Shown here one piece after another: positions 1 to 10,719 of a stretch of 64,000 nucleotides of DNA. The stretch is from Bathynomus jamesi (taxonomy: Eukaryota > Arthropoda > Malacostraca > Isopoda > Cirolanidae), in NCBI GenBank assembly GCA_023014485.1, contig JAJOZX010005633.1, positions 242,501 through 306,500 of the forward strand, read 5' to 3'. Numbering within the stretch: the stretch's first letter is position 1; each line of letters begins with the position of its first letter. Under the pieces are notes generated by a model, which had not been told where the DNA came from, ran no database searches, and saw only the letters and a list, made by a program, of their open reading frames with translations. Both the position numbers and the translations under genes were made by a program.

Positions 1-399
1 ACACAGTACAGAAAACACATACACACACACCTAACCCACAAAGCACTGACACGACTCGGTCTGAATGCGGTCCTAGGTGCGAAGCCGCCACCCATTAACA
101 GGTCAGAGATCAGCCTGAGCGGATCGGATCGAGTTAACTTAGTACGATTCCGATGTGGACATCACCCCAACTTACGGACATATAAACACAGACTAGACAA
201 CTCCATAGACGACACCTGCCACCTGTGCCAGGACACACCACAAACAATTGAACACATTATGACAGACTGTACCGCTCTAGCACAACAACGAACACAACAC
301 AACATCACTAGTGCGCTGAACCTCTGGTCCACTCCGGAGAGGGCGATCGGTTACCTGCGTGCCGCCGGCTTGCTCGATCAGGGTGGGCTGATCGGCTAA
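1..399 (+). CDS. C-terminal end of a non-LTR retrotransposon polyprotein (5' truncated by window edge)
   Basis: An open frame runs from base 1 to a TAA at 397-399 with no start codon in view, giving about 132 residues. Near residues 65-85 it carries a Cys/His knuckle (CHLCQ, then IEHIMTDC, spaced C-x2-C-x8-H-x4-C). This knuckle is typical of the far C terminus of LINE ORF2 proteins of the I/R1/Jockey group, downstream of the reverse transcriptase. The tract just before it (RCGHHPNLRTYKHRL) also fits such tails. The frame ends directly before a CAA-rich tail, as expected for a LINE 3' end. Polymerase and endonuclease parts lie outside the window, so the clade is unresolved and activity cannot be judged. 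Confidence 0.75.
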   Translation, partial: TQYRKHIHTHLTHKALTRLGLNAVLGAKPPPINRSEISLSGSDRVNLVRFRCGHHPNLRTYKHRLDNSIDDTCHLCQDTPQTIEHIMTDCTALAQQRTQHNITSALNLWSTPERAIGYLRAAGLLDQGGLIG

Positions 400-563
400 A
401 CAACAACAACAACTTTATACACTTAAGTAATAACTTAGTTATACGTTAATATGAACCAGAGGTTCTAGTTAATGTGTATTTTAGTATCAAAACTAATTTT
501 CATACGACAGATTATCTAATAGTTATCAGATTGACAGTGGTCTCATACTTTTGCACGGTACTG
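400..563 (+). other. LINE 3' UTR and (CAA)n tail, then unassigned AT-rich DNA
   Basis: Four CAA units follow the stop codon of the upstream LINE frame, which suggests a simple-repeat 3' tail like those of I-type LINEs. The rest, up to the TA at 564-565, shows no gene or repeat that I recognise. Confidence 0.45.
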
Positions 564-565
564 TA

Positions 566-1184
566 CAGGGTGTCCCAGAATTAACTATCTATTTCAATGA
601 AATCGGACAAATTTTTTAAAAACACACTTTTATTTATGTTGTTTAATATGTGTTAAAAATGTATAAATTTCTAAATTTTTTTCATAATTTTATTTTCATA
701 ATTTTTTCATTATCTGGTCCAATGAAAGACCGTCTGAAGTCAAAGAATGGCAAAGAGACTCTCCAAAAGTTAACGTGTGGCTTGGAATGACCAAATCCAA
801 AATTTATGGCCCATTCTTCTTTGCGGGAGCAACTGTAACAGGTACCGTCTACCTTGATATGCTTCAGCAGTTTCTCGAACCACAGCTTCTTGATGATGGC
901 ATTCTTGATAATGTTGTTTCAACAAGATGGAGCACCATAAATTTTGGATTTGGTCATTCCAAGCCACACGTTAACTTTTGGAGAGTCTCTTTGCCATTCT
1001 ATGACTTCAGACGGTCTTTCATTGGACCAGATAATGAAAAAATTATGAAAATAAAAATATGAAAAAAATTTAGAAATTTATACATTTTTAACACATATTA
1101 AACATGATAAACATAAATAAAGGTGTGTTTTTAAAAAATTTGTCCGATTTCATTGAAATAGATAGTTAATTCTGGGACACCCTG
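566..1184. mobile_element. Fold-back non-autonomous mariner/Tc1 element, copy 1
   Basis: The 619 bp unit begins CAGGGTGTCCCAGAATTAAC and ends with its reverse complement. It is flanked by TA on both sides (564-565 and 1185-1186), the target duplication of Tc1/mariner elements. The inverted arms are over 200 bp long and take in part of a transposase gene: the tract near 720-800 reappears reversed at 940-1030. Only the central loop is unpaired. A second copy lies at 14045-14665 with its loop in the opposite orientation. This looks like an internally deleted, inverted-duplicated mariner derivative mobilised in trans. Confidence 0.85.
718..918 (+). pseudogene. Tc1/mariner transposase fragment inside the fold-back element
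   Basis: The plus frame reads SPKVNVWLGMTKSKIYGPFF and continues to LDDGILDNVV. This matches the stretch before the second catalytic Asp of mariner-like transposases, where QQDGAP normally follows. The frame leaves homology exactly there, at about base 919, and runs into the inverted arm. No HTH domain and no complete DDE triad remain, so the fragment cannot encode an active enzyme. Confidence 0.75.
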
Positions 1185-1202
1185 TATATAATTCTGATAT
1201 TT

Positions 1203-1205
<3 letters not shown>

Positions 1206-1234
<29 letters not shown>
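1206..1234 (+). repeat. (GA)n microsatellite
   Basis: Uninterrupted GA dinucleotides just outside the fold-back element. Confidence 0.95.
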
Positions 1235-1236
<2 letters not shown>

Positions 1237-1474
1237 TCTCTGTTTTGTCAGGATTAATTTAAGAAACAGAGCAAAGAGGTGCAGCCATAGTGCCAATATG
1301 GCACTTTCAGACGCGTCCTTGGTGCCTCTGCTCTCGTAGTCAGATGCTTCTTTCCTTCTTAACCTAATCTTACTTGACTGATCTAACCAATAAACAAAAT
1401 ATCAATGACTCAAATTAGTCGAACCCAATTTAATCTAACTTACTGAAGAGTAGTCTAGAAATGTGCTCCCCACC

Positions 1475-1683
1475 CAGGGGTGGAGAACCTGCCCCCACAC
1501 CCGCGGGCATAATGTGTAGTTAAATTAGTGTAATTTAATTGCCCGCGGATAGTTTGGTTATTTAAAGTCATACAGTATTCACATCTTAATTATGTCCCAA
1601 ACTATTTTTAAAGCTGTAATTTGCCCGGAAGAGACTATTTTTGTTGAAATTTACCCGCCACACAATAAAGGTTCCCACTCCTG
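1475..1683. mobile_element. Short hAT-like MITE
   Basis: The left end CAGGGGTGGAGAACCTG and the reverse of the right end (CAGGAGTGGGAACCTTTAT) form imperfect terminal inverted repeats of the hAT type. Length is 209 bp with no transposase. I do not see a clear 8 bp target duplication, so the boundaries are less secure than for the element at 13199. Confidence 0.55.
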
Positions 1684-1773
1684 GACTTTAAACAGAAGTT
1701 CAATGAATAGCCATTCTGGAATCACTAGAAAATTGCTTTCAAAATCAATCCAACAGAAACTTTTTTCACACTC

Positions 1774-1782
1774 GTGTGTGTA

Positions 1783-1821
<39 letters not shown>

Positions 1822-1849
1822 CAGCTAAATTTTGGAATCGATACATCAG

Positions 1850-1936
<87 letters not shown>
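1774..1936 (+). repeat. Compound (TG)n-(TA)n-(GA)n microsatellite
   Basis: TG units at 1774-1790 run into TA at 1791-1818. After a 33 bp unique spacer, TA continues at 1852-1886 and GA at 1886-1936. The spacer is one arm of the hairpin described at 1817-2252. Confidence 0.95.
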
Positions 1937-2252
1937 TGGCGCAAAAGTCGCGCATCAGAGGAATTTTTAGTGCTGATTATATTTTTTTCTTTTAGGTAGG
2001 GAATGGCTACGAAATTAATAATAGACGAGAGGGTGATCTTGGTTTTAATGTATGGAATACCAGGTACAACAAATCGATGAATCGGTACAGAATTTAAGTT
2101 CTGTACCGATTCATCGATTTGTTGCAACTGGTATTCCATACATTAAAACCAAGCTTACCCTTTCGTCTATTGTTAATTTCGCAACCATCCCCTACCTAAA
2201 AGAAAAAAAGTAATACATTAGTGATGTACCAATTCCAAAATTTAGCTGATGC
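1817..2252. repeat. Large palindrome (about 430 bp fold-back)
   Basis: Two arms mirror each other around about 2098. GGTACAGAATTTAAG faces GTTCTGTACCG, and the outer tract ATCAGCTAAATTTTGG (1820) returns reversed at about 2237-2252. The left arm also contains the TA/GA microsatellite that the right arm lacks. The outer right part overlaps the start of the hAT-like element at 2219. Confidence 0.8.
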
Positions 2253-3036
2253 CGATGCCGATTCTTTACTTATATTTTTAAAAATCAATTCCCTTCCTAC
2301 ATTTTACTAATCTAATGTGAAAACTTTCAATTTTTGTATTTTTAAATTTCAAATTTGTTTAAATGCTTTTCCTTAGCTCACTCTACAATATACACTACCA
2401 GAATTTGTTACTCATACACCGTAGCTAAAATGATGTTAAATAATTTTATTACTCAGTGAAATTATAAAATAATTGTATTTTAGTTTCATAAATTGAATAC
2501 CAACATTTAAAGTAATTGTTTTTCCTTATGTTTGAAGGTATTTTCTTTCTTCAACAATGTCAACAAAATTTTCATTACTGGTTGCCAATTTGAATAAAAA
2601 CAAATGGATATACAATTTGAGTTTATAAAATTATTAAAATACTTAAAATAAAGTCGACATAATAAAATGGTTTAATATATAAATTATAAAGTAAAACTTA
2701 ATATAGAATTATTGTTAATATAAAGTAGGAGATTACAATAGTTTATAATATTTAGAGATTATAATTAGCTACTTAGAAAAAATGTAAATTTATGGGCAAC
2801 TTAATTTAGTAAGTGTTGCATTTTTCGTGAATGTAAAATATTTGTATATAATTACACTTTGAAATGAGTAGAAATTATCATAAATAGTGAGTTTGTCTGT
2901 TCAATTTTCTGTAAATATGGATTTTGTTTCGTTGTGGAAATTTTAAAAGTTCAAAGAATCGGTGAGAGAATTAGCTAAATTTGGCCGATGCCCCCAAAAT
3001 AACCGATTCTGCCGATGCCGGTTAATCGGCACACCA

Positions 3037-3039
<3 letters not shown>
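2219..3039. mobile_element. hAT-like non-autonomous element (degenerate ends)
   Basis: The left end TAGTGATGTACCAATT and the reverse of the right end (TAGTGGTGTGCCGATT) are inverted repeats differing at three positions. Both ends contain repeated GCCGATGCCG subterminal motifs. The 0.8 kb interior is AT-rich with no transposase frame. I found no clean target duplication because the right side is a TA microsatellite. Confidence 0.5.

Positions 3040-3073
<34 letters not shown>
3040..3073 (+). repeat. (TA)n microsatellite
   Basis: A pure TA tract between the hAT-like right end and the next palindrome. Confidence 0.95.
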
Positions 3074-3077
<4 letters not shown>

Positions 3078-3220
3078 AAAATAACCACGAAGGAAAAAGG
3101 AAACAGAATGGTGCTCAAGCGCTTTCGTCTAATGACATCCTCAGGAACACTGGACGAAAGCGCTTGAGCACCATTCTGTGTTTCCTTTTTCCTTCGTTCC
3201 TTCGTGGTTATTTTCATTAT
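3074..3220. repeat. Palindromic fold-back with GCGCTTTCGT core
   Basis: The left arm contains GGTGCTCAAGCGCTTTCGTC and the right arm its reverse complement. Both sides carry the outer motif AACCACGAAGGAAAAAGGAA. The loop is about 23 bp. A related palindrome lies at 15975-16095, with shared flanking CACGTG motifs and TA tracts, so this is a dispersed family. The core resembles terminal segments of Penelope-like elements (see the hammerhead-like entry). Confidence 0.8.
3119..3148 (-). ncRNA. Possible degenerate hammerhead-ribozyme core
   Basis: Read on the minus strand, CTGAGGATGTCATTAGACGA is followed by AAGCGC. This fits a hammerhead layout: a CUGAnGA box, a short stem II (GUC-AUUA-GAC), then GAAA. 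The canonical U of CUGAUGA is G here. Hammerheads are known in the pseudo-LTRs of Penelope-like elements. This identification rests on a short motif only. Confidence 0.35.
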
Positions 3221-3254
3221 AAATATTATTCACGTGTTACTTTCGTGAAATAAT

Positions 3255-3258
<4 letters not shown>

Positions 3259-3301
<43 letters not shown>
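3259..3301 (+). repeat. (TA)n microsatellite
   Basis: A long uninterrupted TA tract on the far side of the palindrome. Confidence 0.95.
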
Positions 3302-3913
<612 letters not shown>

Positions 3914-3983
3914 CAAGGTTTCGGACGCAAAAAGTTGATATAGATTAAGTCGTTGATAGAAAGCTTCACTCCTTTTACAAAGC

Positions 3984-4051
<68 letters not shown>

Positions 4052-4145
4052 ACAAAGGGTTACAAGGAGTTACAAAGAGTTACAAGAAGTTACAAGGACA
4101 AGAGGAAACCGCAAAGACCTTTCGGTCCACTCGGGGAAGTTCCTG
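3984..4145 (-). mobile_element. 3' tail fragment of a CR1/L2-like LINE: (GA)n plus GTTACAAGGA repeats
   Basis: A GA tract (3984-4050) is followed by five 9-10 bp units of the type GTTACAAGGA and then CAAAGACCTTTCGGTCC. The same order occurs at 9758-9825, at the 3' end of the minus-strand LINE there. The segment is therefore best read as the tail of a severely truncated copy on the minus strand. Confidence 0.6.
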
Positions 4146-5380
4146 TTATTAAACTCGTTAATTTTTTTATTATCCCAGTAGTAACAGAAAATTGGACAGA
4201 AAAGCATAAGGCTCTCTCCCCACCCTCCGCTCCCTTCCCGCTAGAGGTGGGTACGAAAAAAGGTTGAAGAAAATATCTCGATCATGGAAAAGTAGCCGAG
4301 GAAATTTTACGGAAAAGAGGAGAAGATATAAACTACGGTAGCTCGACAATTACGTTATGCACACATAGAAATCGTACACTAGAGTGCGTGGTTGTATAAA
4401 TTAACATAATATATTTGGCTAATCGTATATAAACTACTTGGTTTCGTCACAAAAACCTCAAATATATGTTTCGATTTTGTACAAACTATTTACAGCTCTA
4501 TTTACCTCGATATCGCGCCAGCGAAGATCCTATGGCTCACTCCAGGTTAGCCCCCAAAAGGATTAAGCAACTCTCCATGTCTACACCCATGTACACGTAA
4601 AGCCATCACGCTGGCAGGGTGATAAAATGCTTCTACAGGGAAGGGGTTGGAACAAGAATTGAAAAGGAAGTCAGATTTTCCACGCCATGCCCTCACCCTT
4701 TACATGCGCCCAGCCCAGCAAGAGAAGGAAGAAAAAAGAAAATAGGGACGGCAGAAACGCAACTTAACCTTACCTAATCCATGTCATGCATTTTCTTTTT
4801 AAGTTATTTTTTCATTAGGAAATTATGTATTTCTACAAAATACTTATCTAGTCTATTAACAAGACAGACGAGTATGTGAGCGTGTTTTCTTTAATTGGAT
4901 GTCTGTGATGTGTATGTGTCTGCTAACTCTTTGAATGTCGCTGAGTTTCAGCTTCGGTCTCCCGCCGTAAAAGGTGTTTATGTGACAAGTGATATAGTGA
5001 GTCGTTCATACTTCGCGGTTTCGTGCCACCATGAGAGTAAAGAAAATCTCTCTCCTGCAAGGAATATAAGTGGGATGTTCCTGTATCTATCCTGGTGTAT
5101 TTGTCCCTTATGGAGAATGAAAGTGTTTCTTGAGTGATCACCCGTTGTTGCTACAGCGAATTCAAGAGTCTCCCACTCAGAGGTGTTTATGAAGCAAATG
5201 ATCAAAGAATGAGTTGCTCGATGACTGATCATGCTATGTGGGGCACAATACAACCAGAGACGTCTCTCTAAACTGGGGGTGGAAAGAATTAATTGTAAGA
5301 GTAAATGTTTGAGCAAACTCCTGCGGGGTTACGTTATAACACTATTTTCAAAATACTTATTTAATTAATTCTTAAATTAT
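4146..5380. other. 1.2 kb without a recognisable gene
   Basis: It has mixed base composition, few simple repeats and short overlapping frames on both strands (4895-5316) with no domain I can name. This is one of the least repeat-like stretches of the left half, so it could be single-copy host DNA. Confidence 0.5.
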
Positions 5381-5384
5381 GTTC

Positions 5385-7335
5385 TTTGAGGAACAGTCTT
5401 AAACCCTGAGAGAATTCAGAACTTTGTTCAACCTGTTTTTAAACATATTTACACTTTGGCTTGAAACAACCTCCGATGGAAATTGGTTCCAGATATTAAC
5501 TATTTTATGGTAGATGAAATTACCGCAGATGGAGGTACTACAGTAAATGTTTTTAGTTCCAATTTAAGTCCATTATTTCTTGTCCGATTGGTATTAAATG
5601 AGAATAATTTCCTGTAGCCTATCTTGTTTATTCCACTGAGCATCTTGAAAACTTGAATAAGTCGACCGTGCAACCTCCTGGTCTTTAAAGTAAATGGGTA
5701 TAACCGCTCTACGCTCTACGTTCGTAGTTCTGAAGTCCCATTGAATGGACTAGTTTTGTGGCCCTTGCTTGTACCCCTTCCAACTTATTTATATCCTTCC
5801 TAAAAGACGGAGACCAAAACTGTACACAATACTCGAGTTGAGGTTTAACTAATGAATTGTAAAGAAATATTACAATCTCCTTATTTCTAAATTAGAACTG
5901 TCTTTTAATATAACCTAGTAATTTTAAGGTCCTCTTTTTTATTTCTGCACAGTGCTTTGACGATCTAAGATTATTACTGATATAAACTAAGTCTTTCTCT
6001 AAATCAGTCTCAGTCAAGTTCCTCCCCAAGAGTGAGTAATCGGTCTTCGAGTTCTTGTAACTTATGCGCATTACCTTATATTTGTTTAAGTTGAATGGCA
6101 TCTGCCAAGTACCAGACCATTCGCTCAACCTATCGAGACCATTTTGAAAAGTTCTTACGCCCTCCTCAATACTTGCACTATTTCCTAACTTGGTATCGTC
6201 TGCAAATTTAGAAATTGTACGTTGGAGCCCAACGTTTATATCATTAATATAGACGATAAAAAGTAAAAGACCAAGAACGAAGCCCTGTGGAACCCCACTG
6301 GCCCACTCCGAAGCCACTCCATTTATTACTACTCTTTGCTTTCTATCTTTTAACCAATCTTCAATCCAGTTGGAAACGAACCCGGTAATAACTCGTCCTC
6401 TAACTTTAGCCATTAATCTTACGTGAGGGACTTTGTTAAAGGCTTTTTGAAAGTCGAGATACACTATATCTATTGCCCTAGTTGTGTCGTATAAAGTAAA
6501 AGTATATATATTATGGAAAATTTTTAATGGGTTTGTTAAACAAGATCTATGTTGCTCAAATCCATGTTGAGAATAAAAAATTAAATTGTTTGATTCGGGG
6601 TGATACACGATACGTTCTGTATTGATGGATTCCAACAGCCTACCGACAATTGACGTTAAACTGATTGGGCGGTAATTACAAGGATTTTGCCTGCCCCTCT
6701 TTTTAAAGATTGGTGTTACATTTGCTAATTTCCAATCTTGGAACGTTCCCTAAAAAAACGTCTTTAGGGTAACTTTACAGAGTGAGGCAACTCTAGATTC
6801 TTCATCACGTTTAGCTGATCTAATTAAGGATTTAACTCTCCGACATAGGTTTATATAATTTTATGAATCAGTCAGGTTGGAATGTGACTTAGGTAGTTTG
6901 TAGGCTCTATTTCTTTCCGTAATAGCATTGTTAATTTCACTGTTAAACCATTTCGGTGTCTTGGCTGACAAGGAGGAACTATTTTAGTGGATACAAAAGT
7001 GCATTCTAAAGTGATCTCTATATGAGCTCCAGGCGATACTGACATCCTCATTTATAAGTACTCCAAGAGTGTCTAAACTACAAATACTCGTACGTCTGAA
7101 ACTTTCAAAATTTGTTCTAGAAAAAACCAACCTTTAGTGCATCTTTTCTCGACTACTGATTGGAACCCTGACATCAAACCTAATCAAATTGTAATCGCTA
7201 TCACTCAGTTTCTCCAGCAGTCAGGTTAGAGACTAGGTCATCTTCTCTAGTGAATATGAAATCTAATTTACTATTACTTCTGGTAATAATATGAGTTCTC
7301 AGTAATTGTATCGTAAAGACACTGATACCGGACCT
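5385..7335 (-). mobile_element. Decayed CR1/L2-like LINE (endonuclease end, RT, thumb)
   Basis: The minus strand carries degenerate homologues, in order, of the segments of the LINE at 9770-12612. There is an SDxxLIRF-like endonuclease end near 7150-7200, a PKWFN-like tract near 6950, a KRDEESRVASLCK-like tract near 6800, the RT core at 5892-6635, and the thumb (SLYNSLVKP-LEY-VQFWSP) near 5800-5880. Beyond that the frame breaks repeatedly down to about 5385. It is diverged enough to be an old insertion. Confidence 0.85.
5892..6635 (-). pseudogene. LINE reverse transcriptase core with FADD box
   Basis: The open frame is 247 codons. Motifs in order are QHGFEQHRSCLTN, YLDFQKAFNKVPH (palm Asp), GVPQGFVLG, the catalytic FADDTK box near residue 145, and EWSGTWQMPFN. 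The order matches CR1/L2-type reverse transcriptases. The endonuclease is not in this frame, and the thumb is cut off by a stop at the end. The intact catalytic box contrasts with the deleted one in the copy at 9770-12612. Confidence 0.85.
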
Positions 7336-7348
7336 CCATTGAGAACCG

Positions 7349-7349
<1 letters not shown>

Positions 7350-7402
<53 letters not shown>
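7350..7402 (+). repeat. (GA)n microsatellite
   Basis: A pure GA run next to the 5' side of the decayed LINE. The other minus-strand LINE copy is likewise bounded by GA tracts. Confidence 0.95.
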
Positions 7403-7405
<3 letters not shown>

Positions 7406-8059
7406 GCCCAAAACCAATCAAAAATGAAAAGGAAGCCAAATTTTCTTGACCACTAAAATTAGCCACAAATCAAAATAAATGCGGAAATAAGATCAAAGCC
7501 CCAAAACAATCAATAATTCTCTCACTTTCAGTCACATTAATTTTCAATTCAATTTATAAAAAATCCTTCGGTGAAAGTTTATTACGATCAACAGAATATA
7601 CAGTTGATTACGAAAGTCGATGGTATACAATGGGTCAAACTTACTTTACGGCACAGTCTATCCCAGTGACTGGAAACGATGATATACGAGTGACTTCTCC
7701 GTAATGTGTATGTGTGCCACATATATCTCGCATTTCCAGAACACCAAGCAAGTTAAGAGCCCACCCCGGGTTAGTCCAAACACTCGAAACAACGATCGTC
7801 TATGGAAAGTTTATGGATATTTTGCAAACATTTATGCATGTTTATGACAGAGTTACGGACTAACAAATACCCTCAGATCTACTCCAGGTTAGGCCAAGAA
7901 AGAAGTAGAGAAAATAAAGTAAAAATAGAAAAAACAAATAGAAATAAGGAATACTGAAAACATGTACCATACTTACACTTACAGATATGTAAAATTTTCA
8001 CACAGAAATAGAATATTATTAATAGTAAAGTATGGAACAGATCGGGGTACCACAAGGAT

Positions 8060-8090
<31 letters not shown>

Positions 8091-8587
8091 GATGATTCCC
8101 GACCGACCGCAAATATGAAGATTTATGCAGGAGTCAGAATAAGAGATTCGTCTCTGCACTGGCGGTCAAGGAGACAGCAAAAACTGCATAAATAATTCAT
8201 CCATTCGCACTGCATTGAACGCAGCCCCGCTGCGAGCTTAAAAAATACTTGGGGGTTAGTTGGGGCAAGTACTCAAAAATGAGAGGCATTTGTCCTAGAA
8301 TTTCGCTGCAATACGTGTGTATATATATATATATATATATAATTTTTTTTTTTTTTTAAGGATAAACTATAAACTTGAAAAAATAAAAATAAAAATATTA
8401 AAAAATAAGTTCATTATAACAAAGTTTAATAAATTAATTTAACAACCTTTTAATAGTTCGTTGTCTGCTTGATTTAAAAAGAAGAACTCAATTGAGATTC
8501 GCCAAGCGAAGGAAAGCGAATTGCAAATGAATAATTACAAAAATACAAAACACATACACACACCAGGGTCTGTATGTATCACACACA

Positions 8588-8624
<37 letters not shown>

Positions 8625-9640
8625 TGTGTGGTGTGTGTGTGTGTGTGTGTGTGTGTCCTTGATTGAGATTATAGTTTAACGACCCGTAGACGACGTCGGG
8701 TGAAAAGTGTTGTGGAGTTTGGCGGCATGAATGTTCGTTTCTCATTTCCTTCCTCTCGTTAACCCGTCCCTTCAACGAATTCTTTTCCTCTTCCTTCCTT
8801 TTCGTTAATGTGTAATACAACAACGAACGCTCTTTCGTTACACCCTTCTCCCCTTTCCCTATTTTCTACTCCCTTCCCCCTCTCTCTCCCCTTGTTCCCT
8901 CCCCCGCTCTTCCTTACTCCCGACTAATTAGAGGAAAGTCCTTGACGGCTCTCGCGTTCGTTGTCCTTTCGAAGAAAGTTCAAAAAGATTCGTTTTTCGA
9001 GGACGTTGAAGCCGTTGAACGTTGCAAGGTCGTCCTCATCGTCGTCGATGTTTGCTGTCGTCGTGGGTCGTCCCTTCTCTCTCTCTCTCTCTCTGATTTT
9101 CTTTGAACAACTGTATATGCAATAGAACGCCGAAACATCAACACTATTTCGCGTGAACGACGGAGAAAAAGAGCTATAATGAAGATGACAACGACTATAA
9201 TAATGACGATAGAGACGACAACTATAAACAACACCAGGCCCCTAAGAAAGGTGCCAACCCCTCCTTCTCAAGTCCCGACAACAAAGAAGTGACACGTCTA
9301 GTGCCCAAGAAGAGAGAATAAATTAACGAAGCCTCTTCAGGGCTGTCTTCGGTCGTTAACTTTAACTGCTACGCGGAGGCTCGTGTGACGAAACGGTGTG
9401 CAGTGACGGCGCATCGAGTAAACTGATGGAAAATGTGTCTCCGGAGGACCGCGGACGACTAATCGACCGAGCGAAGTCCAGTTGGAAACAATTATTCGCC
9501 TTTCGTTGAGTAAATACTGAACGCCTTTTAAAATATATTAAAAATGAAAGGCATTTTTGCGTTGGCAGTTTTTTGGACTACGAAATTTCGTGGGAAAATT
9601 CAAAATGGAAAATAAAAGAAAACAAAATGGAATTTTTTTT
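7403..9640. other. 2.2 kb with microsatellites and no recognisable gene
   Basis: It holds (TA)n at about 8059-8089 and 8318-8341, a compound (TA)n-(TG)n at about 8589-8655, and a short TC tract near 9078. From about 8690 to 9540 the sequence is noticeably more GC-rich and free of identifiable repeats. A host exon or promoter could lie there, but I see no coding signature. Confidence 0.55.
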
Positions 9641-9876
9641 TTTTAAATGAGACTGAATAAAATGGAACAAAACAAGGAAGAAATAACATTCGGAATACTA
9701 TTGTTCCGATCTGAATACAAAAACAAGTATAGAAAAATCGAAAAAGAAAACCGTAAAAGAGAGAGAGAGAGAGAGTTACAAGGAGTTACAAGGAAAAGAA
9801 GTACCTCAAAAGGCCTTGCGGCCCATAACGAGGAGGTACCAATGGCAACGGGTGCCAGGGAAAATTTTGTACACAC

Positions 9877-10719
9877 TCAAATAGTGTGCAAGATTTGGTC
9901 TAACCTTTTCTTGAACTGATCCACAGAGGAACTGTTCACAACTTCCGAAGGTAACCTGTTCCATGTGTCACAGATCTTATACGTAAAGTAATTCCCACAC
10001 ACACTAGTCCTAAACCGTTTCAAATCCAACTTCCAACCATTGTTGCGAGTTGGGTTATCATTTAAACTAAACATGCTTCTAAAATCAACATCGTTGAACC
10101 CGCGTAAGAGCTTGAAAGCCTCGATCAGTTGACCGCGCAGCCTCCGAGTTTCCAGCGAAAACAAGTTCAGGGCGCGTAACCGTCGATTGTAGCCCATATG
10201 CCTAACGGAAGGGATTAACTTTGTGGCCCTCGTCTGCACTCGCTCCAGCCTCTCAATATCTTTCCTGAGGGTGGGCGACCAGAACTGCACAGCATACTCC
10301 AGGTGCGGCCGAACAAGGGAATTGTACAGTGAGAGCACAATCTCCTTGTTCCGAAACTGAAATTGCCTCCTGATATAACCCAATAGTTTCTGGGCTTTCT
10401 TTTCCACCTCTACACACTGTTTCGTAAACTTAAGGTCGCTGCTAATTAGCACACCCAAGTCCTTTTCTAAATCAGTCACCTCGATATTACTACCCAACAT
10501 CGAGTAGTCCGACTTGGGATTGGCGTAGCCAATGTGCATCACTTTGCATTTACCCAAGTTAAACGGCATTTGCCATTTTTCGGACCACTCTCCTATCCTA
10601 CCTAGGTCCGCACGCAGTTGCTCGATCGCCTCCGCCATTAGCCGGCGGTGAGGTACCTTATCAAAGGCTTTCTGAAAGTCGAGATAAAGTATCAATCGCC
10701 CTACTCTTATCATACTCAC
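9877..10719 (-). pseudogene. LINE RT palm remnant and thumb, catalytic box deleted
   Basis: The frame is 280 codons. It starts with YLDFQKAFDKVPHRRLMA and jumps directly to EQLRADLGRIGEWSEKWQMP. The copy at 5892-6635 has about 90 residues between these points, including GVPQG and FADD, so both RT motifs are missing here. The rest is well preserved: NSLVRPHLEYAVQFWSP, RVQTRATKLIPS, and a terminal tract rich in basic and aromatic residues up to the stop. Confidence 0.9.

Noticed and set aside
1592..1970. Open frames rich in Tyr-Ile or Arg-Glu repeats
   Set aside because: They are translations of TA and GA microsatellites, not genes. The same applies to similar frames near 3953, 8488, 12497, 13736, 15122, 16198, 17551 and 26063.
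4895..5316. Three overlapping frames as a host gene
   Set aside because: Frames lie on both strands with no recognisable domain, splice structure or codon bias.
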